Assembly (NCBI GenBank): GCA_934456315.1
Contig: CAKSHG010000034.1
Coordinates: 1-13,397 of the forward strand
Length of the DNA: 13,397 bases
Direction: 5' to 3'
Source: an uncultured Oscillospiraceae bacterium
GTDB lineage: Bacteria > Bacillota > Clostridia > Oscillospirales > Ruminococcaceae
Both the position numbers and the translations under genes were made by a program. Shown here piece by piece: positions 1 to 5,826 of this stretch. How positions within the stretch are numbered: position 1 is the stretch's first letter; the number at the start of each line of letters is the position of its first letter. The notes under the pieces were generated by a model. The model was not told the origin of the DNA, did not search any database, and saw nothing but the letters and a program-made list of their open reading frames with translations.

Positions 1-1745
1 GTGTAGAAGATAGACGCGCCCTCCTGCGCGGTAATGCTGACTTCGCTGGAATTGCTGAACATGCCGCCGTTGGGAGTGATGACAGGAGCGTCAAGCGTAG
101 GAATATCTTTGATTTTTGCCGTAAAATCGACTGAGAACTTTGCGCCGTCTGCGCGCGCAGGGTCGTAAACGCCGTCCTCGGCGGTATATGTAACAGTTAC
201 TTCAACCTCGGAGTTGTATGCGGGGAACTCTCCATTCGCACCGTAAAATCCGCTTGCAGAAACTCTTGCGTCTGTCATGGGGACGGTTTCCTTGTCGTTG
301 CTGTTGTAAGTGATCATCAGTTCGCCGCCCGAGAGGTCAAGGTCCTCGCGGTATCCGTAGTCTGTCCTGGGCTGCTTGCTGATTTTTACGCTGTCGATAT
401 AATCGGCGCTGCAATTCATCTCTTTCTCGAACGTGACTGTGCCGTTCACAAATTCAATGTCGTTCGCCTTGACGTGAGCCTTCAGCGTGATCGTCTGCGC
501 CTTGTGCGAAGCGGGGTCAAAGCCCGATACTCCGCCGTAAACCACCTTTGCAATTACTTTCCTGCTTCCGTCCGCGCTGGGAATCAAAACTCTGCCGAAA
601 AGCGCAGTATCGTCCGTAACGGAGCTGTCCACGAAAGCGCCCTCAACTTGCGGTGCTGTGAAGTCGGGATCGCGAGTGGCATTGTTTAACGACTGGAGAA
701 GCTCATCGGCGCTGGCGAATTCGCCGTAGCTTATTGTTGGGAGTTTGCCCAAAAGCTGAGGCTCACCCGCCTCGATCTTCAACTTTTCGATCTTTACGGT
801 CTGCTCAGCGCTGACGCTGTAAAGCTCAATTTCCGTAGGTTTACCGTTCGCGTCGAGATTTCGGGTATCCTTGAGAACAACGGACGCACCGGATACAAAT
901 TTGTACTCGTTGTTTGCCCCCTCGGCAGGATCATAAGCGAGCGGCTTAGTGCCTGTTATTTTCTCGCCGTCAATAATAAGGAAACTTTCGGCTGAAGCCG
1001 TATCATACTCGCAGATATTTTCATCTGCTTCATTGCTTGTTTTCACAGTCATAGTCGGTGTGGAGTCGGATAAGCTGACATCTGCGTTCAGCGCATATGT
1101 GCCGTCGGCGTTCTGAATACCCTCAACTTCAAGAGCAGGTGCGTCAAGCTGATAGAACGTCCACTGACCTTGCCAATTCCAGTACTGTTCATTCAAACTC
1201 GTGTCTTGCGCGCAGCCGTAGAGTATGCAGTGGTCGTCCTTGTCGTAGAACTTTATGGACTTAAACTCAACGCTTGAGTATGAGTCGGTCTCAAGCTCCA
1301 TCCAGAACTTTCCGCTTGCCATGCTGTCTTTATCAGCGTCAGTAAAAGTGTATTCCAGGTCGCCGGAATAAACCTCATTTTTCACAAGTTGACCGATATA
1401 AACCCTGTTGCCGTTTTCATCGTACCCGCCGAAATTGATGGTTGCCTTCGCAGGTATAGTACGATAAAGCCGGTTTGAATAGTAGTCTTCGATATCAACG
1501 CTCAGTTCAAATCTTACCGCCTGATTCAGCGCAGAGTTTTCCTCCGAAAATTCAAAATCATAGCCATTTCGGTAATATTCTTTTTCTGTTTTGTCATTGC
1601 CATCCCCCAAAATACCGTAACCGCCTCCGGAAGTTGCATCCCAATTGTAAGTGTAAGCGTTTGCTATCATGCCCACGCTCACTGTAACCGTTGTAACGGT
1701 AGCCGCAGCGGCTATCGCCCATTTCACTGATGATTTAAGTTTCAT
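1..1745 (-). CDS. Secreted Ig-like surface protein, C-terminus cut by window edge
   Basis: An uninterrupted leftward frame of 581 codons runs off position 1, so the C-terminus is missing. The ATG at 1745-1743 follows AGGAGG (1756-1751) by 5 bases. Residues 1-30 form a Sec signal peptide: a basic start (MKLKSSVK), an Ala/Val/Thr-rich core and a likely cut after ANA30. The mature part is acidic, rich in Tyr, Asp and Ser, and looks beta-stranded. Residues about 450-548 (starting near DSVKISKQPRTDYG) resemble a bacterial Ig-like domain of the Big_3 type. The last visible stretch (about 550-581, PVITPNGGMF then SSEVSITAQEGASIFYT) matches the start of a chitobiase/beta-hexosaminidase C-terminal-type (CHB_HEX_C) domain. 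The protein is probably exported and wall- or matrix-associated. No catalytic domain is visible, and the anchor, if any, lies outside the window. Domain names come from sequence recall, so the precise function is unknown. Confidence 0.85.
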   Translation of the reverse strand, partial: MKLKSSVKWAIAAAATVTTVTVSVGMIANAYTYNWDATSGGGYGILGDGNDKTEKEYYRNGYDFEFSEENSALNQAVRFELSVDIEDYYSNRLYRTIPAKATINFGGYDENGNRVYIGQLVKNEVYSGDLEYTFTDADKDSMASGKFWMELETDSYSSVEFKSIKFYDKDDHCILYGCAQDTSLNEQYWNWQGQWTFYQLDAPALEVEGIQNADGTYALNADVSLSDSTPTMTVKTSNEADENICEYDTASAESFLIIDGEKITGTKPLAYDPAEGANNEYKFVSGASVVLKDTRNLDANGKPTEIELYSVSAEQTVKIEKLKIEAGEPQLLGKLPTISYGEFASADELLQSLNNATRDPDFTAPQVEGAFVDSSVTDDTALFGRVLIPSADGSRKVIAKVVYGGVSGFDPASHKAQTITLKAHVKANDIEFVNGTVTFEKEMNCSADYIDSVKISKQPRTDYGYREDLDLSGGELMITYNSNDKETVPMTDARVSASGFYGANGEFPAYNSEVEVTVTYTAEDGVYDPARADGAKFSVDFTAKIKDIPTLDAPVITPNGGMFSNSSEVSITAQEGASIFY

Positions 1746-1789
1746 TATACCCTCCTAGTGTATTAATGCCTGTTATCCGTACCTTTTAT

Positions 1790-1818
1790 ATTATACATTT
1801 ATTTTTGGGATTTGTCAA
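1790..1818 (-). promoter_or_regulatory. Consensus sigma-A promoter of the surface-protein gene
   Basis: Read leftward, TTGACA (1818-1813) is followed after exactly 17 bp by TATAAT (1795-1790). Both hexamers match the consensus perfectly. Predicted transcription would start near 1783, leaving a leader of about 38 nt before the ATG at 1745. The repeat cluster at 1822-1893 lies directly upstream of the -35. Confidence 0.85.
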
Positions 1819-1821
1819 TAC

Positions 1822-1893
1822 ACATGGAACCAATGACGCAAACATGTAACGAATAAAGCACAGACATGGAACGAATTGATTTTCGTTCCACGT
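1822..1893. repeat. Short repeat cluster (ACATGGAACGAAT type) upstream of promoter
   Basis: Three direct copies of a 13-bp element start at 1822 (ACATGGAACCAAT), 1842 (ACATGTAACGAAT) and 1864 (ACATGGAACGAAT), spaced 20 and 22 bp, about two helical turns. A fourth inverted copy covers about 1879-1893. Together with the third it makes a hairpin: TGGAACGAA, 6-base loop, TTCGTTCCA. The element ends four bases upstream of the -35 of the leftward promoter, so it is probably a binding array for a regulator of the surface-protein gene. The period resembles LytTR-type direct repeats, but the motif does not fit that consensus well. The binding protein is unknown. Confidence 0.6.
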
Positions 1894-1945
1894 TGGCGCT
1901 GTTTGTTGTGGCTGCGATATACAGTTATGGTCACCTCTAAAAAAC

Positions 1946-1974
1946 TTGACGATTTCTGATTTTTGGTGTATCAT
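1946..1974 (+). promoter_or_regulatory. Probable promoter of the MerR gene
   Basis: TTGACG (1946-1951) and TATCAT (1969-1974) are separated by 17 bp on the plus strand. The start would fall near 1981, giving a leader of about 75 nt that contains the 2001-2020 palindrome. The regulator could therefore affect its own transcription from a site downstream of its start. Confidence 0.6.
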
Positions 1975-1992
1975 AGTTTTATGCTTATCTTG

Positions 1993-2023
1993 ATTATACA
2001 ACTTAAAGTTAACTTTAAGTCAA
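1993..2023 (-). promoter_or_regulatory. MerR-type leftward promoter with 19-bp spacer
   Basis: Read leftward, TTGACT (2023-2018) and TATAAT (1998-1993) are 19 bp apart. MerR-family activators typically act on such over-long spacers by twisting the DNA. The 2001-2020 palindrome fills this spacer. Transcription would run away from the MerR gene. The only sizeable gene downstream in that direction is the surface-protein gene, whose start is about 240 bp away and which has its own consensus promoter. Confidence 0.7.
2001..2020. promoter_or_regulatory. Perfect 20-bp palindrome, AdhR/NmlR-type operator
   Basis: The 20 bases are a perfect palindrome whose core reads CTTAAAG-TTAA-CTTTAAG. This is the 7-4-7 inverted repeat known for Bacillus subtilis AdhR, a MerR-family regulator responding to aldehydes and other carbonyl electrophiles. 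It lies 36 bp upstream of the start of a MerR-family gene with AdhR-like features, so that protein is the likely ligand. Confidence 0.8.
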
Positions 2024-2056
2024 GTACTTTCTGAAATTTTTTTGGAGGATCAGAGA

Positions 2057-2506
2057 ATGGCATACACTGTTGGAGAAATGGCGAAATTACTGGGAGTCAC
2101 AGCGTCCACGCTGCGCTATTACGACAAGGAGGGGCTTCTGCCGTTCGTGGAGCGTTCCTCCGGCGGGATACGCATGTTCCGGGAATCGGACATTGAGTGG
2201 CTGCGGATAATCGAATGCATGAAAAAAGCCGGAATGCCCATAAAGGATATCCGGGAGTATATTGAGCTTGCCCTGAAAGGCGACAACACTATAGAGCTGC
2301 GGCTTAGAATGTTCCAGCGCCAGAAGGAAGTACTCCGCCAGAAGCCGGAGGAAATTCAGCACACCATGGAAATGGTGGACTACAAGTGCTGGTATTACGA
2401 AACCGCGAAGGCGGCAGGCACCGTGGAGGTCCCGCAGAACATGGACGAAACCGAGGTCCCACAGCGCTTCCGCGGGATACGCCGCGAGCGAAGCACACTG
2501 GCGTAA
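2057..2506 (+). CDS. MerR-family transcriptional regulator, AdhR/NmlR-like
   Basis: The protein has 149 residues. Residues 3-42 form a winged helix-turn-helix (YTVGEMAKLLGV, then STLRYYDKEGLLP and the GIRMF wing). A helical dimerisation region follows, and the tail carries DYKCWYYETAKAAGT (about 108-122), common in this subfamily. Cys54 in IIECMKKAGM aligns with the redox-sensing Cys52 of B. subtilis AdhR, and Cys111 is a second candidate. There is no large drug-binding domain of the TipA/BltR kind. The ATG at 2057 is chosen because GGAGG (2044-2048) lies 8 bases upstream; an in-frame TTG at 2042 overlaps no usable site. It probably binds the palindrome at 2001-2020. Known relatives activate genes for aldehyde or thiol-stress detoxification; no such enzyme gene is next to it here. 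The family assignment is firm, the inducer is inferred. Confidence 0.9.
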   Translation: MAYTVGEMAKLLGVTASTLRYYDKEGLLPFVERSSGGIRMFRESDIEWLRIIECMKKAGMPIKDIREYIELALKGDNTIELRLRMFQRQKEVLRQKPEEIQHTMEMVDYKCWYYETAKAAGTVEVPQNMDETEVPQRFRGIRRERSTLA

Positions 2507-2527
2507 AATAGCCCAGGACCGCAGCGG

Positions 2528-2561
2528 CGCTCCTGAGGAGCGATATTGCGAAAAATTTTTT
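2528..2561 (+). terminator. Weak terminator-like hairpin after the MerR gene
   Basis: CGCTCC (2528-2533), loop TGA and GGAGCG (2537-2542) make a 6-bp stem 22 bases after the MerR stop. A run of six T comes only 13 bases later (2556-2561), so intrinsic termination is plausible but not typical. Confidence 0.35.
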
Positions 2562-2591
2562 AAAAAAAATACAACGCGCAGCCATAAAAAG

Positions 2592-2620
2592 TTGTATATG
2601 ATATTAGAGCACCAGATAAT
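2592..2620 (+). promoter_or_regulatory. Candidate promoter of the sigma-factor operon
   Basis: TTGTAT (2592-2597) and GATAAT (2615-2620) are 17 bp apart, a fair sigma-A promoter with a start near 2627. The region also holds an inverted repeat ATACAAC (2569-2575)/GTTGTAT (2591-2597) overlapping the -35. A second repeat, CCAGA-TAAT-TCTGG (2612-2625), overlaps the -10 and is flanked by GAGCA (2607-2611) and TGCTC (2629-2633). An autoregulatory ECF-type promoter in the same place is an alternative. Confidence 0.45.
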
Positions 2621-2650
2621 TCTGGCAATGCTCCTGGAAAGGTGAGCTTT

Positions 2651-3205
2651 ATGGACGATAATCAGATCGTTGAGCTTTTCTGGTCCCGCGACGAGCGGGC
2701 TATAGCGGAAACCTCTGCGAAATACGGCTCGTTATGCAGAAAAATCGCGTATGGAATACTGGCCAACACGCAGGACAGCGAGGAGATAGTCAACTCCTCA
2801 TATTTTCAGCTGTGGAACGCCATTCCGCCCAAAAGACCCGACCCGCTGTCGGCGTTCCTTGCCAGGGTCGTCAGGAATCTTGCGCTCAACAAGCTGAAAG
2901 CCGACCACGCACAAAAGAGATACTCCGGAGAATTCACAGTGTCCCTTGATGAGCTTGACGAGTGCGTACCGGACAAAAATTCCGCCGAAAGCGACGCTAT
3001 ACATATCCGGGACTGCATGAACTCATTCCTGCGCGAGCAGAAAAGAAACGACAGATGTATCTTTGTATTAAGGTATTTCAACTGCTACAGCATCGAGGAG
3101 ATAGCACAGAAAACAGGATACTCGCAGAGCAGGGTCAAATCGGTACTGTTCAGAATGCGCGGCAGACTGAAAGTTCGTCTTGAGAAAGAAGGGATATCCA
3201 TATGA
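2651..3205 (+). CDS. ECF-like RNA polymerase sigma factor
   Basis: The protein has 184 residues, the usual length for extracytoplasmic-function sigma factors. Region 2 spans roughly residues 15-85, with the DSEEIVNSSYFQLWNAI helix and the ARVVRNLALNKLKA stretch. Region 4 spans about 120-178 and contains FVLRYFNCYSIEEIAQKTGY plus the recognition helix SQSRVKSVLFRMRGRL. A region 3 is absent, as expected. The ATG at 2651 is preferred over the in-frame GTG at 2642, because AAGGTG (2639-2644) is then a ribosome site 6 bases upstream. The stop overlaps the next start (ATGA, 3202-3205), so the two are translationally coupled, as is usual for a sigma/anti-sigma pair. It probably directs polymerase to its own operon and other envelope genes. 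No zinc-finger or fused sensor domain is present. Confidence 0.9.
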   Translation: MDDNQIVELFWSRDERAIAETSAKYGSLCRKIAYGILANTQDSEEIVNSSYFQLWNAIPPKRPDPLSAFLARVVRNLALNKLKADHAQKRYSGEFTVSLDELDECVPDKNSAESDAIHIRDCMNSFLREQKRNDRCIFVLRYFNCYSIEEIAQKTGYSQSRVKSVLFRMRGRLKVRLEKEGISI

Positions 3206-3750
3206 AGCACGAAGCCTTTGTTGACGCAATGTCAATGCTCGACGACGACATCATCGCCGAAGCGCAGGAACCATTCCGCAGGAATAGCCATGGAAAGCTC
3301 ATAGCTTTCTGCTCGGCAGCAGCCGCCTGCGCCGCAGTTATAGGGACGCTCCTGCTTCTGCCGGGCGGGAAAGGCGCTGAAATTCTCGTCATGGGCAGGG
3401 ATATCTCGGCGAATGCGGTGGCGGTCGGAGATGGATCCGCTGACGGCGCGGACGAGCCTGAAATCAGGGCATTTTCGCTGGAGCCGACCGATATTCCGGT
3501 CAGCATAGCCCCGTGCGGTACGGCGGTCGTTACAGTTTCCGGCGGGGAGCTGTACAGCGGGGATCCTGCAGTTCCGGCAGAAACTCCGCTGGAGTTAAGC
3601 GAAAACGCTTCGCTTATCTGGAGTGTCCCGCTGTGGGACTCCTCCCTGGAATTCACCCTCACCGTGCAGACCGGAAACGACAGCCGGATACTGCTCCTTT
3701 CGTATGACGGTCTCTCCCAGGAATGGACGGTAAAAGAAAGCTCACAATAA
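3202..3750 (+). CDS. Putative membrane-anchored anti-sigma factor
   Basis: The protein has 182 residues and starts inside the sigma-factor stop codon. Residues 1-32 are a short, acidic cytosolic segment (DAMSMLDDDIIAEAQE). One membrane helix covers about 33-53 (KLIAFCSAAAACAAVIG then TLLLLP). Residues 55-182 lie outside the cell and look beta-rich, with hydrophobic/Ser/Thr alternation near SLEFTLTVQTGND and a closing SYDGLSQEWTVKESS. Position, coupling and single-pass topology argue for an anti-sigma factor that holds the ECF sigma at the membrane and senses envelope state. I see no HxxxCxxC zinc anti-sigma motif, so the identification rests on context and topology. It could instead be a sensor or co-regulator. 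The next gene begins 23 bases downstream. Confidence 0.65.
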   Translation: MKHEAFVDAMSMLDDDIIAEAQEPFRRNSHGKLIAFCSAAAACAAVIGTLLLLPGGKGAEILVMGRDISANAVAVGDGSADGADEPEIRAFSLEPTDIPVSIAPCGTAVVTVSGGELYSGDPAVPAETPLELSENASLIWSVPLWDSSLEFTLTVQTGNDSRILLLSYDGLSQEWTVKESSQ

Positions 3751-3773
3751 CAAACTTACAAACGGAGGAATTT

Positions 3774-4751
3774 ATGAAAAAGTTCACATCTATCATTATC
3801 GCGGCATTTATGGTGCTTTCGCTTGCGGGGTGCAGCACAGACAACAGCAGTTCAGGCAGCGGCGCAGCTACAGAAGATGTATCGTCAGCCGCTGATACCA
3901 CGTCGTCATCGGAAACTTCAAAAACCGAAGATACCGAACCTGCTCCCGAAACTTCCGAACCCGAAACCACCACCCGGGAAACCGGCAGCCCGGAATCAGG
4001 CGAGCCTGAAACCATCTCCCCGGAAACGACAGAACCGGAGATAAGCGCACCTGAAACCAGCGTCCCGGAAACGAGCACTCCCGAAACGAGCGCACCCGAA
4101 ACGACCAAGCCGGAAACAACCAGTCCCGCAACAACTAAACCCGCAACAACCAAGCCAGCAACAACCAAGCCCGCAACAACTAAACCAGCAACAACTAAAC
4201 CCGCGACTACCAAGCCCACAACGACTAAACCCACAACGACCTCAAATGCCCCCGAGCCGGAGGAGCCAACTGAAGTAAAAATATCCAGCCCGTCGGAGCT
4301 GATAAATTCTGCATGGGCGCTTTTCAGCGAAGATGAAAAATTCCCGGTAGTCGGCGGAGATCTGACCGGCGAAGAATGGGCAGAGGAAGCCGCTCCCTTC
4401 AGCCTGGACGACCCGTCCGAGCTTGACCGCCTGACCGGATTCCCCGCTTCCGAGATAAGCAAGATCGACAGCGCGGCTTCAATGATACACATGATGAACA
4501 CCAACACCTTCACGACCGGAGCATATCATGTTGCCGACGGCGCCGACGCAGCCGCGCTCTGCCAGTCCATCAGGGATAACGTGCTCGCCCGCACGTGGAT
4601 GTGCGGATTCCCTGACAAGGTCATCGTTGCGGAGGTCGGCGACTACATAGTATGCGCATTCGGGCTGAACGAAACCGTCGACCCTTATGTGAAGCACCTT
4701 TCCGAGGCGTATCCCTTTGCTAATGTAGTATTCAACGAGCCGATACTGTGA
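3774..4751 (+). CDS. Lipoprotein with repetitive stalk and DUF4358-like domain
   Basis: The protein has 325 residues. The ATG at 3774 follows GGAGG (3764-3768). Residues 1-20 are a lipoprotein signal ending in the lipobox LAGC, so Cys20 should be lipidated. Residues 21 to about 165 are a Ser/Thr/Pro/Glu-rich stalk: first irregular PETS/PETT units, then seven near-identical TTKPA/TTKPT units. The C-terminal 160 residues are globular, with SAWALFSEDEKFPVVGGDL, a LDDPSELDRLTGFPAS segment, DSAASMIHMMNTNTFTTGAY, a RTWMCGFPDKVIVAEVGDY strand pair and a final FANVVFNEPIL. This matches my memory of DUF4358, a domain of unknown biochemical role often next to DHHW and membrane acyltransferase genes in clostridia. 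It probably stands off from the membrane within the cell wall. Its stop overlaps the next ATG by one base. Confidence 0.85.
   Translation: MKKFTSIIIAAFMVLSLAGCSTDNSSSGSGAATEDVSSAADTTSSSETSKTEDTEPAPETSEPETTTRETGSPESGEPETISPETTEPEISAPETSVPETSTPETSAPETTKPETTSPATTKPATTKPATTKPATTKPATTKPATTKPTTTKPTTTSNAPEPEEPTEVKISSPSELINSAWALFSEDEKFPVVGGDLTGEEWAEEAAPFSLDDPSELDRLTGFPASEISKIDSAASMIHMMNTNTFTTGAYHVADGADAAALCQSIRDNVLARTWMCGFPDKVIVAEVGDYIVCAFGLNETVDPYVKHLSEAYPFANVVFNEPIL
4131..4235 (+). repeat. Seven tandem 15-bp repeats coding TTKPA/TTKPT
   Basis: Seven consecutive 15-bp units of the type ACAACTAAACCCGCA encode TTKPA five times and then TTKPT twice. Copies differ mostly at third codon positions (ACT/ACC, AAA/AAG, CCC/CCA). 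Less regular PETT-type units precede them back to about 3948. Unit gain or loss would keep the frame and change only stalk length. Confidence 0.9.
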
Positions 4752-5743
4752 TGGAGATGAAGAAAATCAGATCAGCCGCTGCAATACTGTCGGCGCTGAT
4801 GTTAAGCGGCTGCGCGGTGTCCGGAAGCAGCTCCGTTCAACCGCCGGCGGAAAGCCAGCCCACCGCAGAAAGTACCTCCGCCGTAACTTCAGAAGCCGGA
4901 GAGCCGTCCGCCGACAGCGATGATGTTTACGTCGTCGACGGGTATGCCTCCAGGCTTAACTATCCCCTGGACGAAAAGTCGGTGGAGTACGCCGCAATGC
5001 GGTTCGGATATGTATACGAAAAGTACCTGAAGGACAGCTGCGACAGCATTTACGTCAGCGTGATACCCGACAAGAATTATTTCCTTGCCGGGCAGAACGG
5101 ATATCCGTCAATTGATTATCCCGAACTGACTTCCCTGCTCGTGGACAAGATGGATTACGCGGAATATATCGACATTTACCCGCTGCTGGAGCTGTCCGAT
5201 TACTACCGCACCGACACCCACTGGCGGCAGGAAAAAATAACCGACGTTGCTGAACGGATAGCCTCCGCAATGGGAGTTACGCTTTCCTGGGAATACACGC
5301 AGGAAACGCTGGACGTTCCGTTCTACGGCGTGCACTGCCGGCAGTCCGACATCGACATCGAGCCGGATACGCTGGTGTATCTGAATAACAGTCAGCTCTC
5401 GGAATGCAGGGTCTGCGACGCCGAAACCAGCAGCTATTCTGACGTATATAACATGGAGCTAGCTTCCGGCGACGACCCGTATGCGATATTCCTTTCGGGA
5501 GCGAGATCCCTGCTCACCATCGAAAACCCGAACGCCTCCACGGACAAGGAACTGGTAATTTTCCGGGATTCCTTCGCATGCAGCCTTGCGCCGCTCCTCG
5601 CAGAGGGATACTCTAAAATTACCCTGGTGGATATCCGTTATCTTATGCCGGAACTGCTGGGGAGGTTCGTCGATTTCCACGGGCAGGATATCCTGTTCCT
5701 TTACAGCACGCTTGTGATAAACAACAGCGCTACCATCAAATAG
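4751..5743 (+). CDS. DHHW/SGNH-like lipoprotein, possible O-acyltransferase accessory
   Basis: The protein has 330 residues. Its ATG (4751) shares a base with the preceding TGA (4749-4751), suggesting coupled translation; GTG 4748 and ATG 4757 are alternatives. The lipobox LSGC gives a lipidated Cys21, followed by a Ser/Glu/Pro-rich linker to about residue 58. The globular part contains SIYVSVIPDKNYF (about 99-111), YYRTDTHWRQE with Asp155 and His157, and a late strand LVIFRDSFACSL with Ser274. This DxHW plus (R/G)DSF pattern belongs to the DHHW and AlgX/AlgJ/DltD-like SGNH superfamily, whose members transfer or remove acyl groups on surface polymers. Here the family's second position is Thr (TDTHW rather than TDHHW). 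It is shorter than typical DHHW proteins as I recall them, and no membrane acyltransferase (MBOAT) gene is nearby. An extracytoplasmic acetylation or sensing role is inferred. Confidence 0.75.
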   Translation: MEMKKIRSAAAILSALMLSGCAVSGSSSVQPPAESQPTAESTSAVTSEAGEPSADSDDVYVVDGYASRLNYPLDEKSVEYAAMRFGYVYEKYLKDSCDSIYVSVIPDKNYFLAGQNGYPSIDYPELTSLLVDKMDYAEYIDIYPLLELSDYYRTDTHWRQEKITDVAERIASAMGVTLSWEYTQETLDVPFYGVHCRQSDIDIEPDTLVYLNNSQLSECRVCDAETSSYSDVYNMELASGDDPYAIFLSGARSLLTIENPNASTDKELVIFRDSFACSLAPLLAEGYSKITLVDIRYLMPELLGRFVDFHGQDILFLYSTLVINNSATIK

Positions 5744-5754
5744 GCCGCATGACA

Positions 5755-5781
5755 AAGCCCCTCCGGCGGACAGAGGGGCTT
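5755..5781. terminator. Hairpin between convergent genes, likely bidirectional terminator
   Basis: AAGCCCCTC (5755-5763) pairs with GAGGGGCTT (5773-5781), a 9-bp stem with a 9-base loop. It starts 11 bases after the DHHW-like gene and is followed by TGTTGT on the plus strand. On the minus strand it follows the transporter stop at 5827. U-runs are weak on both sides. Confidence 0.7.
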
Positions 5782-5826
5782 GTTGTATGTCAGAGCCGAT
5801 TCAGTTCCCTGCACTTTTATAACCGA

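Noticed and set aside
1822..1893. Repeats at 20-22 bp as a CRISPR remnant
   Set aside because: The repeats are only 13 bp, the gaps are 7-9 bp, one copy is inverted, and no cas gene is present.
1786..2001. A 71-codon leftward frame in the MerR/surface-protein gap
   Set aside because: Its first ATG lies upstream of the predicted transcript start, its second (near 1974) has no ribosome site, and it runs through the repeat array and into the next promoter. A tiny product from the MerR-type promoter cannot be excluded but is unsupported.
3659..4513. A 284-codon leftward frame with repeated VVAGLVV units
   Set aside because: It is the complement of the TTKPA/PETT repeat region. The regular repeats in the real gene create an open antisense frame, and no start signal supports it.
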